Shown here piece after piece: positions 9,631 to 18,711 of a stretch of 64,000 nucleotides of DNA (positions are counted from its first letter, which is position 1; each line of letters begins with the position of its first letter). The translations under genes were made by a program, and so were the position numbers. Under the pieces are notes generated by a model. The model did not search any database, was not told the DNA's origin, and was given only the letters and a program-made list of their open reading frames with translations. The DNA comes from Candidatus Limnocylindrales bacterium (GTDB lineage Bacteria; Desulfobacterota; Binatia; UBA1149; CAITLU01): positions 1 to 64,000 of the forward strand of contig DATNBU010000025.1 of NCBI GenBank assembly GCA_035571835.1, in the 5' to 3' direction.

Positions 9631-10296
9631 TTGAAACTGCCCCGTCCTGCACGCTGCGTGATCTTCGACCTCGACGGCGTCCTGCTCGACACCGAGCACT
9701 TCTACACCGAAGTCAGCGTCGAGATCTGCAGCCAGTACGGCAAGACGTTCGACTGGTCGGTCAAGCGCAACATGATCGGGCGCCCGTCGTTCGAGTCCGC
9801 CTGCTACCTCGTCGATGCACTGTCGCTGCCGATCACGCCCGAGGAATACCTCGCGAGGCGTGCGCTGCGGCTGGCCGAGCTCTTTCCGACGTCTCTCGAA
9901 AAACCCGGCGCCGAGGCATTCACGCGCGCGCTCGCGGCGCGACGCGTACCGATCGCGGTCGCGACCAGCAGCGAGCGCGATCTGTTCGAGCTCAAGACGT
10001 CGCAGCATCGCGACTGGTTCTCGCTGTTCGGCGCCGTCGTGGTCGGCGACGATCCGCGCGTGAAGAAGGGCAAGCCTGCGCCCGACGTCTTCCTCGTCGC
10101 GGCGGAAGATCTCGGCATACGCGCAGAAGACTGCGTGGTGTTCGAGGATGCGCCCGCCGGGCTCGACGCCGCGCATGCGGCGCGCATGCAGGTCGTTGCC
10201 ATTCCGGACGACGCCATGGATCGTGCGGTCTACGACGCGGCGGATCTCGTCATCGGCGCGTATTCGGAGATAAAACCCGAGGATCTCGGGCTGTAG
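9631..10296 (+). CDS. HAD-superfamily phosphatase (pseudouridine-5'-phosphatase-like)
   Basis: 221 residues from the TTG at 9631, preceded by gaggtga. HAD motif I is FDLDGVLLDTE (nucleophile D13, acid D15). Motif II is at VATSSER, the motif III lysine is in KKGKPAPDVF and motif IV is FEDAPAGLDAA. The helical C1 cap lies at about residues 20-95. The overall pattern matches HAD subfamily IA enzymes such as the HDHD1/GS1 pseudouridine-5'-phosphatase and beta-phosphoglucomutase-like proteins. The substrate cannot be assigned. It is probably cotranscribed with the LON-domain gene 66 bases upstream. Confidence 0.9.
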   Translation: MKLPRPARCVIFDLDGVLLDTEHFYTEVSVEICSQYGKTFDWSVKRNMIGRPSFESACYLVDALSLPITPEEYLARRALRLAELFPTSLEKPGAEAFTRALAARRVPIAVATSSERDLFELKTSQHRDWFSLFGAVVVGDDPRVKKGKPAPDVFLVAAEDLGIRAEDCVVFEDAPAGLDAAHAARMQVVAIPDDAMDRAVYDAADLVIGAYSEIKPEDLGL

Positions 10297-10333
10297 CGAA
10301 AGCCATCCGCCGGGTTGCGCGGGGGCGCTGCCG

Positions 10334-10747
10334 TCAGCGCTTCCCCCAGTGAAACTCGACCGGCACGTCGATCGCCGGAAGGATGCTGAGCCGCACCGGG
10401 CAGGTGTGCGCCGCGTTCTCCAGCGTGCGCCGCGCTTCATCATCGAGCGCCGCGGGAGAATCGACGACGACGCCGAGCTGGCGGATGCGGCGCGGGCCGT
10501 CGGTCGTCATCTCCTTGGCGATCCGCATGCTCGTGCCGTCGATGTTCCACCCGTGACGGTCGGCGACGATTCCCATGATCGTTGCCATGCAGGTGCCGAG
10601 CGCAGTCGCGACCAGGTCCGTCGGCGAGAACGACTCGCCGCGTCCCTGGTTGTCGACCGGCGCATCCGTCGCGAGCGTGCTGCCCGATGGTTCGTGAACC
10701 GCGCTGCAGTGAAGCCCGCCTTCATATCGCACGTCGATGCGTACCAT
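10334..10747 (-). CDS. OsmC family peroxiredoxin-like protein
   Basis: 137 residues. OsmC/Ohr-fold thiol peroxidases detoxify organic hydroperoxides with two cysteines. Here C53 (ALGTCMATIMGI) and C116 (AAHTCPVRLSI) are in the expected places. It is the general OsmC/YhfA-like form rather than a classical Ohr. It lies 10 bases downstream of the CoA-racemase gene on the same strand, so the two probably share a transcript. Confidence 0.9.
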   Translation of the reverse strand: MVRIDVRYEGGLHCSAVHEPSGSTLATDAPVDNQGRGESFSPTDLVATALGTCMATIMGIVADRHGWNIDGTSMRIAKEMTTDGPRRIRQLGVVVDSPAALDDEARRTLENAAHTCPVRLSILPAIDVPVEFHWGKR

Positions 10748-10757
10748 TGCTTACTCC

Positions 10758-11897
10758 TCAGCCGACCGCGCCGAGGCCTCGCAGCTCGGCGATGGTGTCG
10801 GTCGCAAGGCCGGCCGATGCCAGAACTTCGTCGGTATGCGCGCCGGGCAGCGGCGCATGCGTTGCACCGCTGCCCGGCGTACGCGAAAGACGCGGCGCCG
10901 GCGCCGGCATCTTCTTGCCGCCGATGCCGTCGACGAACACGTTGCGCGCGACGTTGGCCGGATGCTCGGCCGCTTCGTCGAGCCCGAGCACCGGCGCCAC
11001 GCACGCATCGGTGCCGTCGAAGATCGCCGACCACTCCGCGCGGGTCCTGGTCGCGAACGTCTTCGTGAACAGCTCGCGCGTCGCGGCCCACGCGCCGCGA
11101 TCCATCTGATGAGGCAGCGAGTCGGCATCGAGGCCGAGCCCTTCGAGAAGCTTCGCGTAGAACTGCGGCTCGATCGCGCCGACCGCCATGAACTCGCCGT
11201 CGGCCGTGCGGTACGTGTCGTAAAACGGCGCGCCGGTATCGAGCAGGTTGGTTCCGCGCTCCTTCGACCAGAAGCCCGCGTGGAAGAAGCCGAACAGGAA
11301 CGACGTCAGGTGTGCGGCGCCGTCGACCATCGCCGAATCGATGACCTGGCCCTTGCCCGAACGGCTGCGCTCGAACAGCGCAAGCACGATGCCGAGCGCG
11401 CACAGCATGCCGCCGCCGGCAAAGTCGCCGAGCAGGTTGATCGGCGGCAGCGGCTTGTCGCCCGGGCGGCCGAACAGGCTGAGCGCGCCGGAGATTGCGA
11501 TGTAGTCGATGTCATGTCCGGCCATCGACGCATACGGGCCGTCCTGTCCCCAGCCGGTAAGCCGCGCGAACACCAGGCCGGGATTTCGGGCGAGGGCGAC
11601 ATCGGGTCCAGCCCCCAGTTTCTCCATCACGCCGGGCCGGAACGGATCGATTACGACATCCGATGCGTCGAGCAGCGCGAGCAGCGTCTCGACCCCGCGC
11701 GGGTGTTTCATGTTGATCCCGATCGATCGCTTGCCGCGCGCCAGATAGTCGCGGGTGGCGTCGGGCCGCGACCCGATCGTAGGGCTGCGGTCGACCCTGA
11801 CGACGTCCGCGCCGAAGTCGGCGAGCAGCATTCCCGCATACGGAGCGGGCGCGAGCCCCGCCATTTCGATCACCCGGATTCCGGAAAGAGGTCCCAT
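10758..11897 (-). CDS. alpha-methylacyl-CoA racemase (CaiB/BaiF family)
   Basis: 379 residues, family III CoA-transferase fold. The racemase catalytic residues align with mycobacterial MCR with a constant shift of two: H128 (SMAGHDIDY), D158 (NLLGDFAGGG) and E243 (VGAIEPQF). True CoA transferases have a catalytic Asp in another context. The predicted role is interconversion of R and S 2-methylacyl-CoA esters, allowing beta-oxidation of branched chains such as sterol side chains or phytanate-type acids. This fits the enoyl-CoA hydratases elsewhere in the window. The gene ends 10 bases before the OsmC gene. Confidence 0.9.
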   Translation of the reverse strand: MGPLSGIRVIEMAGLAPAPYAGMLLADFGADVVRVDRSPTIGSRPDATRDYLARGKRSIGINMKHPRGVETLLALLDASDVVIDPFRPGVMEKLGAGPDVALARNPGLVFARLTGWGQDGPYASMAGHDIDYIAISGALSLFGRPGDKPLPPINLLGDFAGGGMLCALGIVLALFERSRSGKGQVIDSAMVDGAAHLTSFLFGFFHAGFWSKERGTNLLDTGAPFYDTYRTADGEFMAVGAIEPQFYAKLLEGLGLDADSLPHQMDRGAWAATRELFTKTFATRTRAEWSAIFDGTDACVAPVLGLDEAAEHPANVARNVFVDGIGGKKMPAPAPRLSRTPGSGATHAPLPGAHTDEVLASAGLATDTIAELRGLGAVG

Positions 11898-12109
11898 GGT
11901 CCTGTCCTTGCAACGAAAACGCGTCGCGAGCGGCGGCGCTGCGTGTTCGCACCGTCGTTGAGGTGTGAAAAGCGGCGCCTGCGACGACGCTGCGTGTCAG
12001 TCGATCCGCGCGACGACCTACGATGCAAGGCCGCCGGTGTCAACGCGATATCTGTTGCGACGGCGCACCGTTATGCTCCGGAAACCCTTGCATTCCCGCA
12101 TATGTAGCG

Positions 12110-12139
12110 TTGACATGCCACGCGCGAACCGGGCATAGT
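12110..12139 (+). promoter_or_regulatory. candidate sigma-70 promoter for the large cysteine-repeat protein
   Basis: TTGACA at 12110-12115 and CATAGT at 12134-12139 are separated by 18 bases. They lie in the 311-base gene-free interval between the racemase start (11897) and the next gene (12209). I see no other gene in that interval apart from the short leader frame at 12165. Confidence 0.45.
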
Positions 12140-12164
12140 CCCACATCGCCAAGGGGGTGAAGCG

Positions 12165-12212
12165 ATGCTTTCTTCGCTCGTACGGACCCCGGCTGGAAGG
12201 TCCTTCTTATGA
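12165..12212 (+). CDS. 15-residue upstream leader frame overlapping the next start
   Basis: An ATG at 12165 is preceded at ideal distance by gggggtga (12152-12159), one of the strongest ribosome-binding sites in the window. The frame MLSSLVRTPAGRSFL ends in a TGA that overlaps the ATG of the 1187-residue protein in the form ATGA. This arrangement would couple translation. The frame may instead be fortuitous, with the purine tract acting on the transcript in another way. Confidence 0.35.
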   Translation: MLSSLVRTPAGRSFL

Positions 12213-15200
12213 AATCGAAAAGTGCTCGTGTGGCAAGCCTCCCGTTCGCACTCGTCGCCTCCGTGGCGACGATGTTGTCGATGTTTTCGCCGCTGGCCGC
12301 CACCGAGGCGAGCGCCCAGATCGTCACGGATTCCGACCGTTGCCGCGAGGATCTTTCCACCGGCCAGCGCCGCTACATCGAGCGGCTGTTCAAGGCGCGC
12401 ATCCAGTGCGAGACCCGCGTCATCCTGGGATCGCTTCCGCCCGACACCAACTGCCTGACCGGCCGCGGCGACACCGCGATGGATAAGCGGCTGCGCAAGG
12501 CCGAAGACGCGCTCAGCGTCATCGGCCGCGACTGCAGCGGCGTCAACCTTTCCGCGCTCGGGTTTCCCGGCTCGTGTCCTGATCTGACGGGCGGGACGTT
12601 CGATACCGAAGACTTCAAGACCTGCGTGGTCGACAGCACCAACGCGATGCTGACGTCGCTGCTCGATTTCTATTACCCGCCGGTTCACCACTTCTTCCGC
12701 GGAAGCGATGCCAAGTGCCTCAACGGCTCTGCGCGCAACGCCATGCGCAGTTTCATCGGAAGCGTCGACGCGCGCGAAGACTGCCTTCTCGGGCAGGATT
12801 TCGGCGTGATCGCCCAGAGCGTCAAGTGCCGCAACGAGATCCAGCCGTACGGGTCCGGTACCGGCAGCGCCGACGTCGACAACGAAATCGGCCAGGCCTA
12901 CGTGCGTCTTCTCGGCGCCATCCCGACCGCGTGCGCCGACGTCAACATCGACGATCTCGACTACCAGTCGAGCTGCATCGATCCGACCGGCGGCCAGTTC
13001 ACGATCTTCGATCTCAAGAAATGCCTGTTCGCTGCCAATCGCGCGCAGACGCTCATCGGGGTCAACGTTCCGTTCCCTGAGAACTCGGTCTGCGGCGATG
13101 GCGTCAAGAGCAGCAGCGAAGAGTGCGACGACGCGAACTCGGTCAACACCGACGCGTGCACGGCGGGTTGCAAGAATGCCAGGTGCGGCGACGGCTTCGT
13201 GCGCGCGGGTGTGGAACAGTGTGATGACGGGAACTCCGTCAACACCGACAGCTGCTCGAACACGTGCACGACCAACATTCCCGCCGAGTGCCACAATGGC
13301 ACCAAAGAAGGCGCCGAACAGTGTGACGACGGCAATACGGTCAATACCGATACCTGCGTGGGAACGTGCATGAACGCGCGCTGCGGAGACGGATTCGTCT
13401 GCAGTGCCGCCGGATGCACCAGCGGCTCGACCGGCGGTGCCGAAGCGTGCGACGACGGGAACACCGTCGATACCGACAACTGCAAGAACAATTGCACACT
13501 TGGCAGTCCGTGCGGCAATGGTGTCAAAGAGGGCGCCGAAGAGTGCGACGACCACAATAGCGTCGACTGCGACGGCTGCAGCGCGCTCTGCCTCACCGAG
13601 TTCTGCGGCGACAACATCCGCTGCCCCAACACGGAAGAGTGCGACGACGGCGTCGACAACTCCGACACGACGCCGAATGCGTGCCGCACGACCTGCAAGA
13701 ATCCGAAGTGCGGCGACGGCGTCACCGACGTCATCGCCAACGGCGAGGATTGCGACGACGGCAATACCGTCGACACCGACGCATGCCCGAACAGCTGCTT
13801 CATCTGCGGAAACAACAAGAAGCAGCCAGGCGAAGAGTGCGACGGCACCGATCACGCACTCTGCCCGGCGGGTGAGGGCTGCCTCGATTGCGACTGCGCC
13901 GGCGTCTGCCCGGTCAAGGGCGAGCTGGTGCTCTACTCGCAGATCGGAGTCGACTGCACCACGAATACGGATTGCCCGGTCGGCACCTGCGACCAGTCGC
14001 TCGGCCGTTGCAGAACGGCCACGCGGCTCGACAGCGGATGGATCGGTTCGGCGTACGATGCCGACATCAACAACGAGGTCCACGTAACGGGCGTCCTGTC
14101 ATGCCCCGGAAGCGGACCGACCTGCGGTCTTTGCAACGTGACCAACGTCGACGCCTCGACCGGCAACTGCCGCTGCAGCAGCCTCGGATTCCAGACCCTG
14201 CCGGGCCTCGGGAACCAGCAGATCTGCGACGTGCCGTTCCAGCAGAACGTACCGGCATGCAAAGAGTGCAACGCAGCTTCCGGTAACAAGAAATCACAGG
14301 CGTGCAGCGCCACGACCGACTGTCTCGATGACTCTCCGCAGTGCGGCAAAACGGTCAGAGTCTGCTCGAACTCGTCAACTACGGTCTGCACGTCGGACAC
14401 GGTTTGCACGAATATTTCCGCCGGCGGCAAGTGCCTGCCGCTCAGGTCATGCTCGAACGAACAGACGAAAAGTTGCACAGCGAACGCCGACTGCGCCAAC
14501 GCGACGGCAAAGTGCCAGTCGCAGAAATGTTCAAACGACACTACGCACGTCTGCGCCTCGAACGCCGATTGCCAGGCCGGCGTCTGCAATCCGAGCAAGA
14601 CGCAGTGCAGGACCGAGTCGATCTTCTGCTCGACCAACCAGGATTGCTGGCATCAAGGAGATTGCACGGAGCTCGGCGATTGCGCGTGCTACTTCGGCGC
14701 ACCGTTCCCGCTTTCGTCGGGCGGAGTGCCGGCGTGCGTGTCCAACCGTTTCTCGAAACCGGTTTCCGGAACAGCCAACGTCGACCTTGGTTCCGGGTCG
14801 ATTTCCGCGAGTCTGAGAACGCAGGTGTTCCTCGGACAATCCGGCAACAACAATCCGTGTCCGACGTGCGGCGGGATCTGTTCGACCAATGCCGATGCGA
14901 CCTGCGATCGCGACCTCGATTGTAAAGGCGGCGGCACCTGTACCCATATGGATCCGGTTCCCAATGACGGACAGCGCGGTGGGGTTTGCACGGCAGGACA
15001 GAACATCAAGCTTCCGTGCGACGTAACGGCCACCAACACGACGTTCCCTGCTCACAATGACGGTATCGATTCCGGCGGCGGGTACAGTCTCGACTGTTTC
15101 CCGAGTGCCGGAAAGAACGTCTCGGGTACGGGTCTCGTCATCGATCTGACGCAGACCACCGGCACGTCGACGCTCACTTCGCATGTGCCATGCGGCGGGA

Positions 15201-15772
15201 TTGACGCGCTGTGCCCGTGCCTCGTATGCGACGGCAATCCGCTCGAGGACATCCCGTGCAATACCGACGAGCAATGCGCGGCCCTCGGCTTCGGAGCATG
15301 TACATCGTCAGGCGCGGGGGGCTTCCCTGAGCCGAACGCGTGCGACAACCGAGCCTGTACCGCGTTGCCGGACGGAACCGGAGTGTGCACGACTGGGCCG
15401 GACGAGCACTTCTGCGACCTGCTGTTGCGCTCGAACGGCAAGGGATTCATCCCCTGCAACCCCGATGATCCGAATGTTGACAACAGGGGCTGCGGCAAAC
15501 CCACCGATGGTGCGTTCTACTACGGGCAATGCACTCTCAGTGACCGGCGACTCTGCCTGCCTGATCCGATCGTCGCGACGGGTACGCCGAGCACGACCGC
15601 GCCGATCGGTGCAGCGACGTTCTGCATTCCGCCGACGGCCAACCCGGGCATCAACAACGCCGCCGGACTCCCGGGCCCGGGGCGCGTCGTGAACCAGGCG
15701 AAGGCCAGGACGTTCTGCGATGCGGCCATGACGAGAGAGTACGTTCCGGGCGTGGGGTGCCCGGCGCCGTAA
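12209..15772 (+). CDS. large secreted protein with Myxococcus cysteine-rich (DUF4215) repeats
   Basis: 1187 residues with an N-terminal signal peptide (cleavage near ATEASAQ). An N-terminal helical Cys-containing region (about residues 40-290) is followed by about eight Myxococcus cysteine-rich repeats with cores like CDDGNTVNTDxC (about 290-560). A second Cys-rich region (about 560-960) carries repeated T-x-D-C and S-N-x-D-C motifs. A Gly/Cys-rich C-terminus has no membrane anchor, LPXTG or MYXO-CTERM tail. It is predicted to be exported and heavily disulfide-bonded. Its T-N-x-D-C motifs are shared with the protein at 679. Function unknown; a surface or matrix role is likely. Confidence 0.88.
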   Translation: MKSKSARVASLPFALVASVATMLSMFSPLAATEASAQIVTDSDRCREDLSTGQRRYIERLFKARIQCETRVILGSLPPDTNCLTGRGDTAMDKRLRKAEDALSVIGRDCSGVNLSALGFPGSCPDLTGGTFDTEDFKTCVVDSTNAMLTSLLDFYYPPVHHFFRGSDAKCLNGSARNAMRSFIGSVDAREDCLLGQDFGVIAQSVKCRNEIQPYGSGTGSADVDNEIGQAYVRLLGAIPTACADVNIDDLDYQSSCIDPTGGQFTIFDLKKCLFAANRAQTLIGVNVPFPENSVCGDGVKSSSEECDDANSVNTDACTAGCKNARCGDGFVRAGVEQCDDGNSVNTDSCSNTCTTNIPAECHNGTKEGAEQCDDGNTVNTDTCVGTCMNARCGDGFVCSAAGCTSGSTGGAEACDDGNTVDTDNCKNNCTLGSPCGNGVKEGAEECDDHNSVDCDGCSALCLTEFCGDNIRCPNTEECDDGVDNSDTTPNACRTTCKNPKCGDGVTDVIANGEDCDDGNTVDTDACPNSCFICGNNKKQPGEECDGTDHALCPAGEGCLDCDCAGVCPVKGELVLYSQIGVDCTTNTDCPVGTCDQSLGRCRTATRLDSGWIGSAYDADINNEVHVTGVLSCPGSGPTCGLCNVTNVDASTGNCRCSSLGFQTLPGLGNQQICDVPFQQNVPACKECNAASGNKKSQACSATTDCLDDSPQCGKTVRVCSNSSTTVCTSDTVCTNISAGGKCLPLRSCSNEQTKSCTANADCANATAKCQSQKCSNDTTHVCASNADCQAGVCNPSKTQCRTESIFCSTNQDCWHQGDCTELGDCACYFGAPFPLSSGGVPACVSNRFSKPVSGTANVDLGSGSISASLRTQVFLGQSGNNNPCPTCGGICSTNADATCDRDLDCKGGGTCTHMDPVPNDGQRGGVCTAGQNIKLPCDVTATNTTFPAHNDGIDSGGGYSLDCFPSAGKNVSGTGLVIDLTQTTGTSTLTSHVPCGGIDALCPCLVCDGNPLEDIPCNTDEQCAALGFGACTSSGAGGFPEPNACDNRACTALPDGTGVCTTGPDEHFCDLLLRSNGKGFIPCNPDDPNVDNRGCGKPTDGAFYYGQCTLSDRRLCLPDPIVATGTPSTTAPIGAATFCIPPTANPGINNAAGLPGPGRVVNQAKARTFCDAAMTREYVPGVGCPAP

Positions 15773-15804
15773 GCGTTCGTCGTTCGCATCTCTTGCGGAC
15801 AAAG

Positions 15805-15839
15805 AAAAAGGCCCGCTCGGAAACGAGCGGGCCTTTTTC
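15805..15839. terminator. bidirectional intrinsic terminator
   Basis: A near-perfect hairpin, ggcccgctcg-gaaa-cgagcgggcc, is flanked by aaaaa on the left and ttttt on the right. It therefore ends transcription in both directions. It lies exactly between the convergent cysteine-repeat gene (ends 15772) and the histidine kinase gene (ends 15867). Confidence 0.93.
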
Positions 15840-15866
15840 GTTCGGCCGGATGCGGCATCGCGTGCG

Positions 15867-17588
15867 CTAAGCCAGCGACTCTCCGCCCAGCGCCGCAAGC
15901 GACGGAATCACCACCACCATCCTCGTCCCGCCTTCTTCCGGACCTTCCGCCCAGATCGCACCGGCGTGATAGCGCATCACTTCGCGGCAGATTGCGAGGC
16001 CGAGCCCCGTGCCTCGCGGCTTCGCTCCGCCGCCTCCCTGCCGGAAGCGTTCGAAGACGATCTCGCGCTCGTCCTCCGGAATTCCGGGGCCGCTGTCGGT
16101 GACCGTCACGCGCAGCGCGGTGGCTTCGCCGTACGGCGCAACGCGTGCGTCGATCCGCACCTGCCCGCCGCGCGGCGTGAACTTGAGCGAGTTGCTGCAG
16201 AGGTTGGCAAACACCTGGATCAGCCGGTCGCGGTCGCCGAAAATGACCGGCAGCTCGTCGTCGCCGGTAAGCAGAAGCTCGACGCCGCTCTCCTGGTAGA
16301 GCGGCCGGAACGTCATCTCCACGTGTTCGAGCAGCTCGTACGGATCGGCGATCGGTTTGAGCTGCCACTCGCCGACACCGGACTCGATCTTGGAAATGTC
16401 GAGCAGATCGTTGATCAGGCGCGTGAGCCGTTCGCTTTCCTCGATGATGACCTTGCTGAAGCGCTTGGCGCTGTTGGCGTCGCGGTCGCTGTAGCGCTGG
16501 ATGATCTTGGCGGCGGACGAGATCGCGGCGATCGGCGTGCGCAGCTCGTGCGAGACGTTGCCGAGGAACTCGGACTTGAGCCGGTCGAACTCGGTCAGCC
16601 GCTCCGCAGTCGCCTGGAGCTCGGCCGTGCGTTCGCCGACCTTCGACTCGAGCAGGCGCGAATGCTCTTCGATCTCGGCGCGCAGCTTCTTCTCCTGGTC
16701 GGTCGCGGCTTCGGCGCGCTGCTTGGCGACGAGCAGCTCGCCGACGCTCGCGCGGATCGAGCGCCGCATTGCTTCGAACTGGCGCGCGAGCATGCCGATC
16801 TCGTCGCTCGACTGCACCGCCCGGATCTCCTGGTCGAGATTGCCCGTCGCGATCGCGGCGGCTTCCTCGGCGAGCTGCGTGAGCGGGCTCAGCAGGCGGC
16901 GGCTCGTCCAGATCGAAGCGACGAGTCCCATCACGCCGACGAGGCCGGCCACCAGCATCGCGAGCGACACCGAGCGCGCGAGCACGAGACGTCCGTGCGC
17001 GACCGCAGCTTCGGCACGTCGCTGGATCGGCGAGAGATCGAAACCGAGAACGAGCCATCCCCATTCCCGTCCGCCGACCGTCAGCGGCCGCGTGATCTCG
17101 ACGACCGAACGCCCGTCGTCGCCATGCAGGAAGCGCGGCTTCTCGGTCGGAGTTTCGGTCGAGCGGCTGCCGACCTGCCGTGAGTCCGTGTGCACGATGA
17201 CCACGCGGCTCGAGTTGACGAGATATGCGTAGGCGAGGTTTTCGTTTTTCGCCTGCAGGCCGCGCACCGTGTCGGTCAGGAACGTGAAGTCGTAGCCGGC
17301 GATCGCGATCTCCATGCTCGCCGCCATGCCGTCGGCAAGAAGCTTTCCGCGCTCGACCATGCTGCGCTCGAGCTCGGCCGACGCCTTGTTGATCTCGTTG
17401 GTCAGCACGTCGGACTGGCGCAGCATGAGGATGACCGACAGCACGGCGATGCACAGGAACAGCGCGACCGCACCGGCGAACGCGAGCCGCAGGTGCAGCC
17501 CGTAGCCGCGACGCAGCCAGGCAAGCGCGCGGCGGATGCCTGGCCGGCGTTCTGGCATCGAGGTCGTGACTGCTGCCGGTTCCGCCAT
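15867..17588 (-). CDS. membrane sensor histidine kinase
   Basis: 573 residues. TM1 at about 32-56 and TM2 at about 206-227 enclose a ~150-residue extracytoplasmic sensor domain. HAMP follows (about 228-280), then a coiled coil (285-335), HisKA with the phospho-acceptor H347 (GNVSHELRTP), and HATPase_c (about 440-565) with an N-box (NLCSNSLKFTP), G1 (DSGPGIP) and G2 (GTGLGLAI). It autophosphorylates and should donate to a response regulator, but none is encoded nearby. The gene starts 6 bases after the stop of a periplasmic PhnD-like binding protein, which is the obvious candidate ligand-presenting partner. Confidence 0.93.
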   Translation of the reverse strand: MAEPAAVTTSMPERRPGIRRALAWLRRGYGLHLRLAFAGAVALFLCIAVLSVILMLRQSDVLTNEINKASAELERSMVERGKLLADGMAASMEIAIAGYDFTFLTDTVRGLQAKNENLAYAYLVNSSRVVIVHTDSRQVGSRSTETPTEKPRFLHGDDGRSVVEITRPLTVGGREWGWLVLGFDLSPIQRRAEAAVAHGRLVLARSVSLAMLVAGLVGVMGLVASIWTSRRLLSPLTQLAEEAAAIATGNLDQEIRAVQSSDEIGMLARQFEAMRRSIRASVGELLVAKQRAEAATDQEKKLRAEIEEHSRLLESKVGERTAELQATAERLTEFDRLKSEFLGNVSHELRTPIAAISSAAKIIQRYSDRDANSAKRFSKVIIEESERLTRLINDLLDISKIESGVGEWQLKPIADPYELLEHVEMTFRPLYQESGVELLLTGDDELPVIFGDRDRLIQVFANLCSNSLKFTPRGGQVRIDARVAPYGEATALRVTVTDSGPGIPEDEREIVFERFRQGGGGAKPRGTGLGLAICREVMRYHAGAIWAEGPEEGGTRMVVVIPSLAALGGESLA

Positions 17589-17594
17589 TGCCGG

Positions 17595-18581
17595 TTACTT
17601 CCTGTGCGACCGCGTCGGTCGCGGACGGCTCGAGGACGCAGGCTTCGCCGCTTCCTTCTTTGCTGCAGCGGCGGGTGTCGGCTGTGCGTGATGTTTTTCG
17701 TCGCCGCCGGGCGGTGTGCGGGCTTCGGCCGGAGCTGCAGCGGATGGCACGGCCACGAAGCTGTCGAACCCGAGCATCGCAAGCACGTCGGTCCCTCCGG
17801 GAACGTCGGGCAGCCGCAGCAGCAGATCGCGCAGCCGCTCGGCCTGGCGGTGCTCGGCCTGACTCGACGCAAATACAGGAGGAAGCCGGACTTCCGGCGA
17901 GAATGCGAGAACGCGCAGCCGCTCCGCTTCCGCGGCGTTGGTGCGCGCCAGCTGCTGGTACTCCTGACTCGTCACCAACGCGGCATCGACCTGCCCGAAG
18001 CTGAGCGCGAGCAGCGCATCGACGTCCTTCGGCACCGGGACGATCCTTGCCGAATCGGCGGCCAGATGGAACGCATCGAGCACCGCCTCCGGCGAGCCGT
18101 TGCTCATCGAGTGCACGGTCGCAGCGATCGAGCCGTGCGCAAGGTCGTCGATCGAATCGATGCCGGGCCTCGTCATGAGCGCCTTTCGATAGGTGCTCTT
18201 GCCGTGATGCAAGGGCTCGGCGATGACGGTCAGCGAAAGCCCGGGCAGCGGTGCGGGGCTGCCCGCGAGCCAGGCCGGAGCCATCAGGAATTCCGGCGGC
18301 GCCTCCTTCATCTGTCGTTCGAAGTCTTCGTATTTGGTGAACGCCTGGAACGACACCGGCACGCCGCCGGCAGCGAACGAAGCTTCGACCGCGGCCGTCA
18401 GCTTGCCGAGGTCGGGAGGGCGCCAGTCGGGACTGAAAAAGTAGAGCAGCGCCGTGCCGGGCTGCCGCGCGACTGCGGCGGGCGGAGGCTCGAGGGACGG
18501 CAGTTCCTGTGCTGCGCAAACGCCGCGTACCGCGGGCGAGGCGGCCAGAAGGACGGCCGCAAGGAGTCTCCGCACGAGCAC
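17595..18581 (-). CDS. PhnD/TAXI-like periplasmic substrate-binding protein
   Basis: 328 residues with an N-terminal signal peptide (about residues 1-24). The body resembles phosphonate-binding (PhnD/SsuA2) proteins: LLYFFSPDWRPPDLGKL, FLMAPAWLAG, a central IDDLAHGSIAATVHS segment and FGQVDAALVTSQEYQQL. The C-terminal ~50 residues are a basic Ala/Pro/Lys/Arg tail. No transporter permease or ATPase is adjacent; instead a sensor kinase follows after 6 bases. I therefore infer it binds a small ligand and reports to the kinase, as in two-component systems with solute-binding accessory proteins. Ligand unknown. Confidence 0.8.
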   Translation of the reverse strand: MLVRRLLAAVLLAASPAVRGVCAAQELPSLEPPPAAVARQPGTALLYFFSPDWRPPDLGKLTAAVEASFAAGGVPVSFQAFTKYEDFERQMKEAPPEFLMAPAWLAGSPAPLPGLSLTVIAEPLHHGKSTYRKALMTRPGIDSIDDLAHGSIAATVHSMSNGSPEAVLDAFHLAADSARIVPVPKDVDALLALSFGQVDAALVTSQEYQQLARTNAAEAERLRVLAFSPEVRLPPVFASSQAEHRQAERLRDLLLRLPDVPGGTDVLAMLGFDSFVAVPSAAAPAEARTPPGGDEKHHAQPTPAAAAKKEAAKPASSSRPRPTRSHRK

Positions 18582-18711
18582 CGCGGCAGTCTAGCATGCA
18601 CGCCAACCCGCGCAGGCCGGCGGCGACCGGCCGCAGCACCGAGAATCCCGGCCGGCAATCCCGGCTGTCGGGCTCAGCGCCGCGCTGGCGACGGATACCG
18701 TTCACGCTACG

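Noticed and set aside
10737-12107. 456-codon plus-strand frame opposite the OsmC and racemase genes
   Set aside because: Arg/Glu-rich low-complexity shadow; the minus strand carries intact H128/D158/E243 racemase residues.
12071-14083. 670-codon minus-strand frame opposite the Cys-repeat protein
   Set aside because: Shadow frame of the repeat gene: its composition mirrors the CDDGN repeats and no start region or family is evident.
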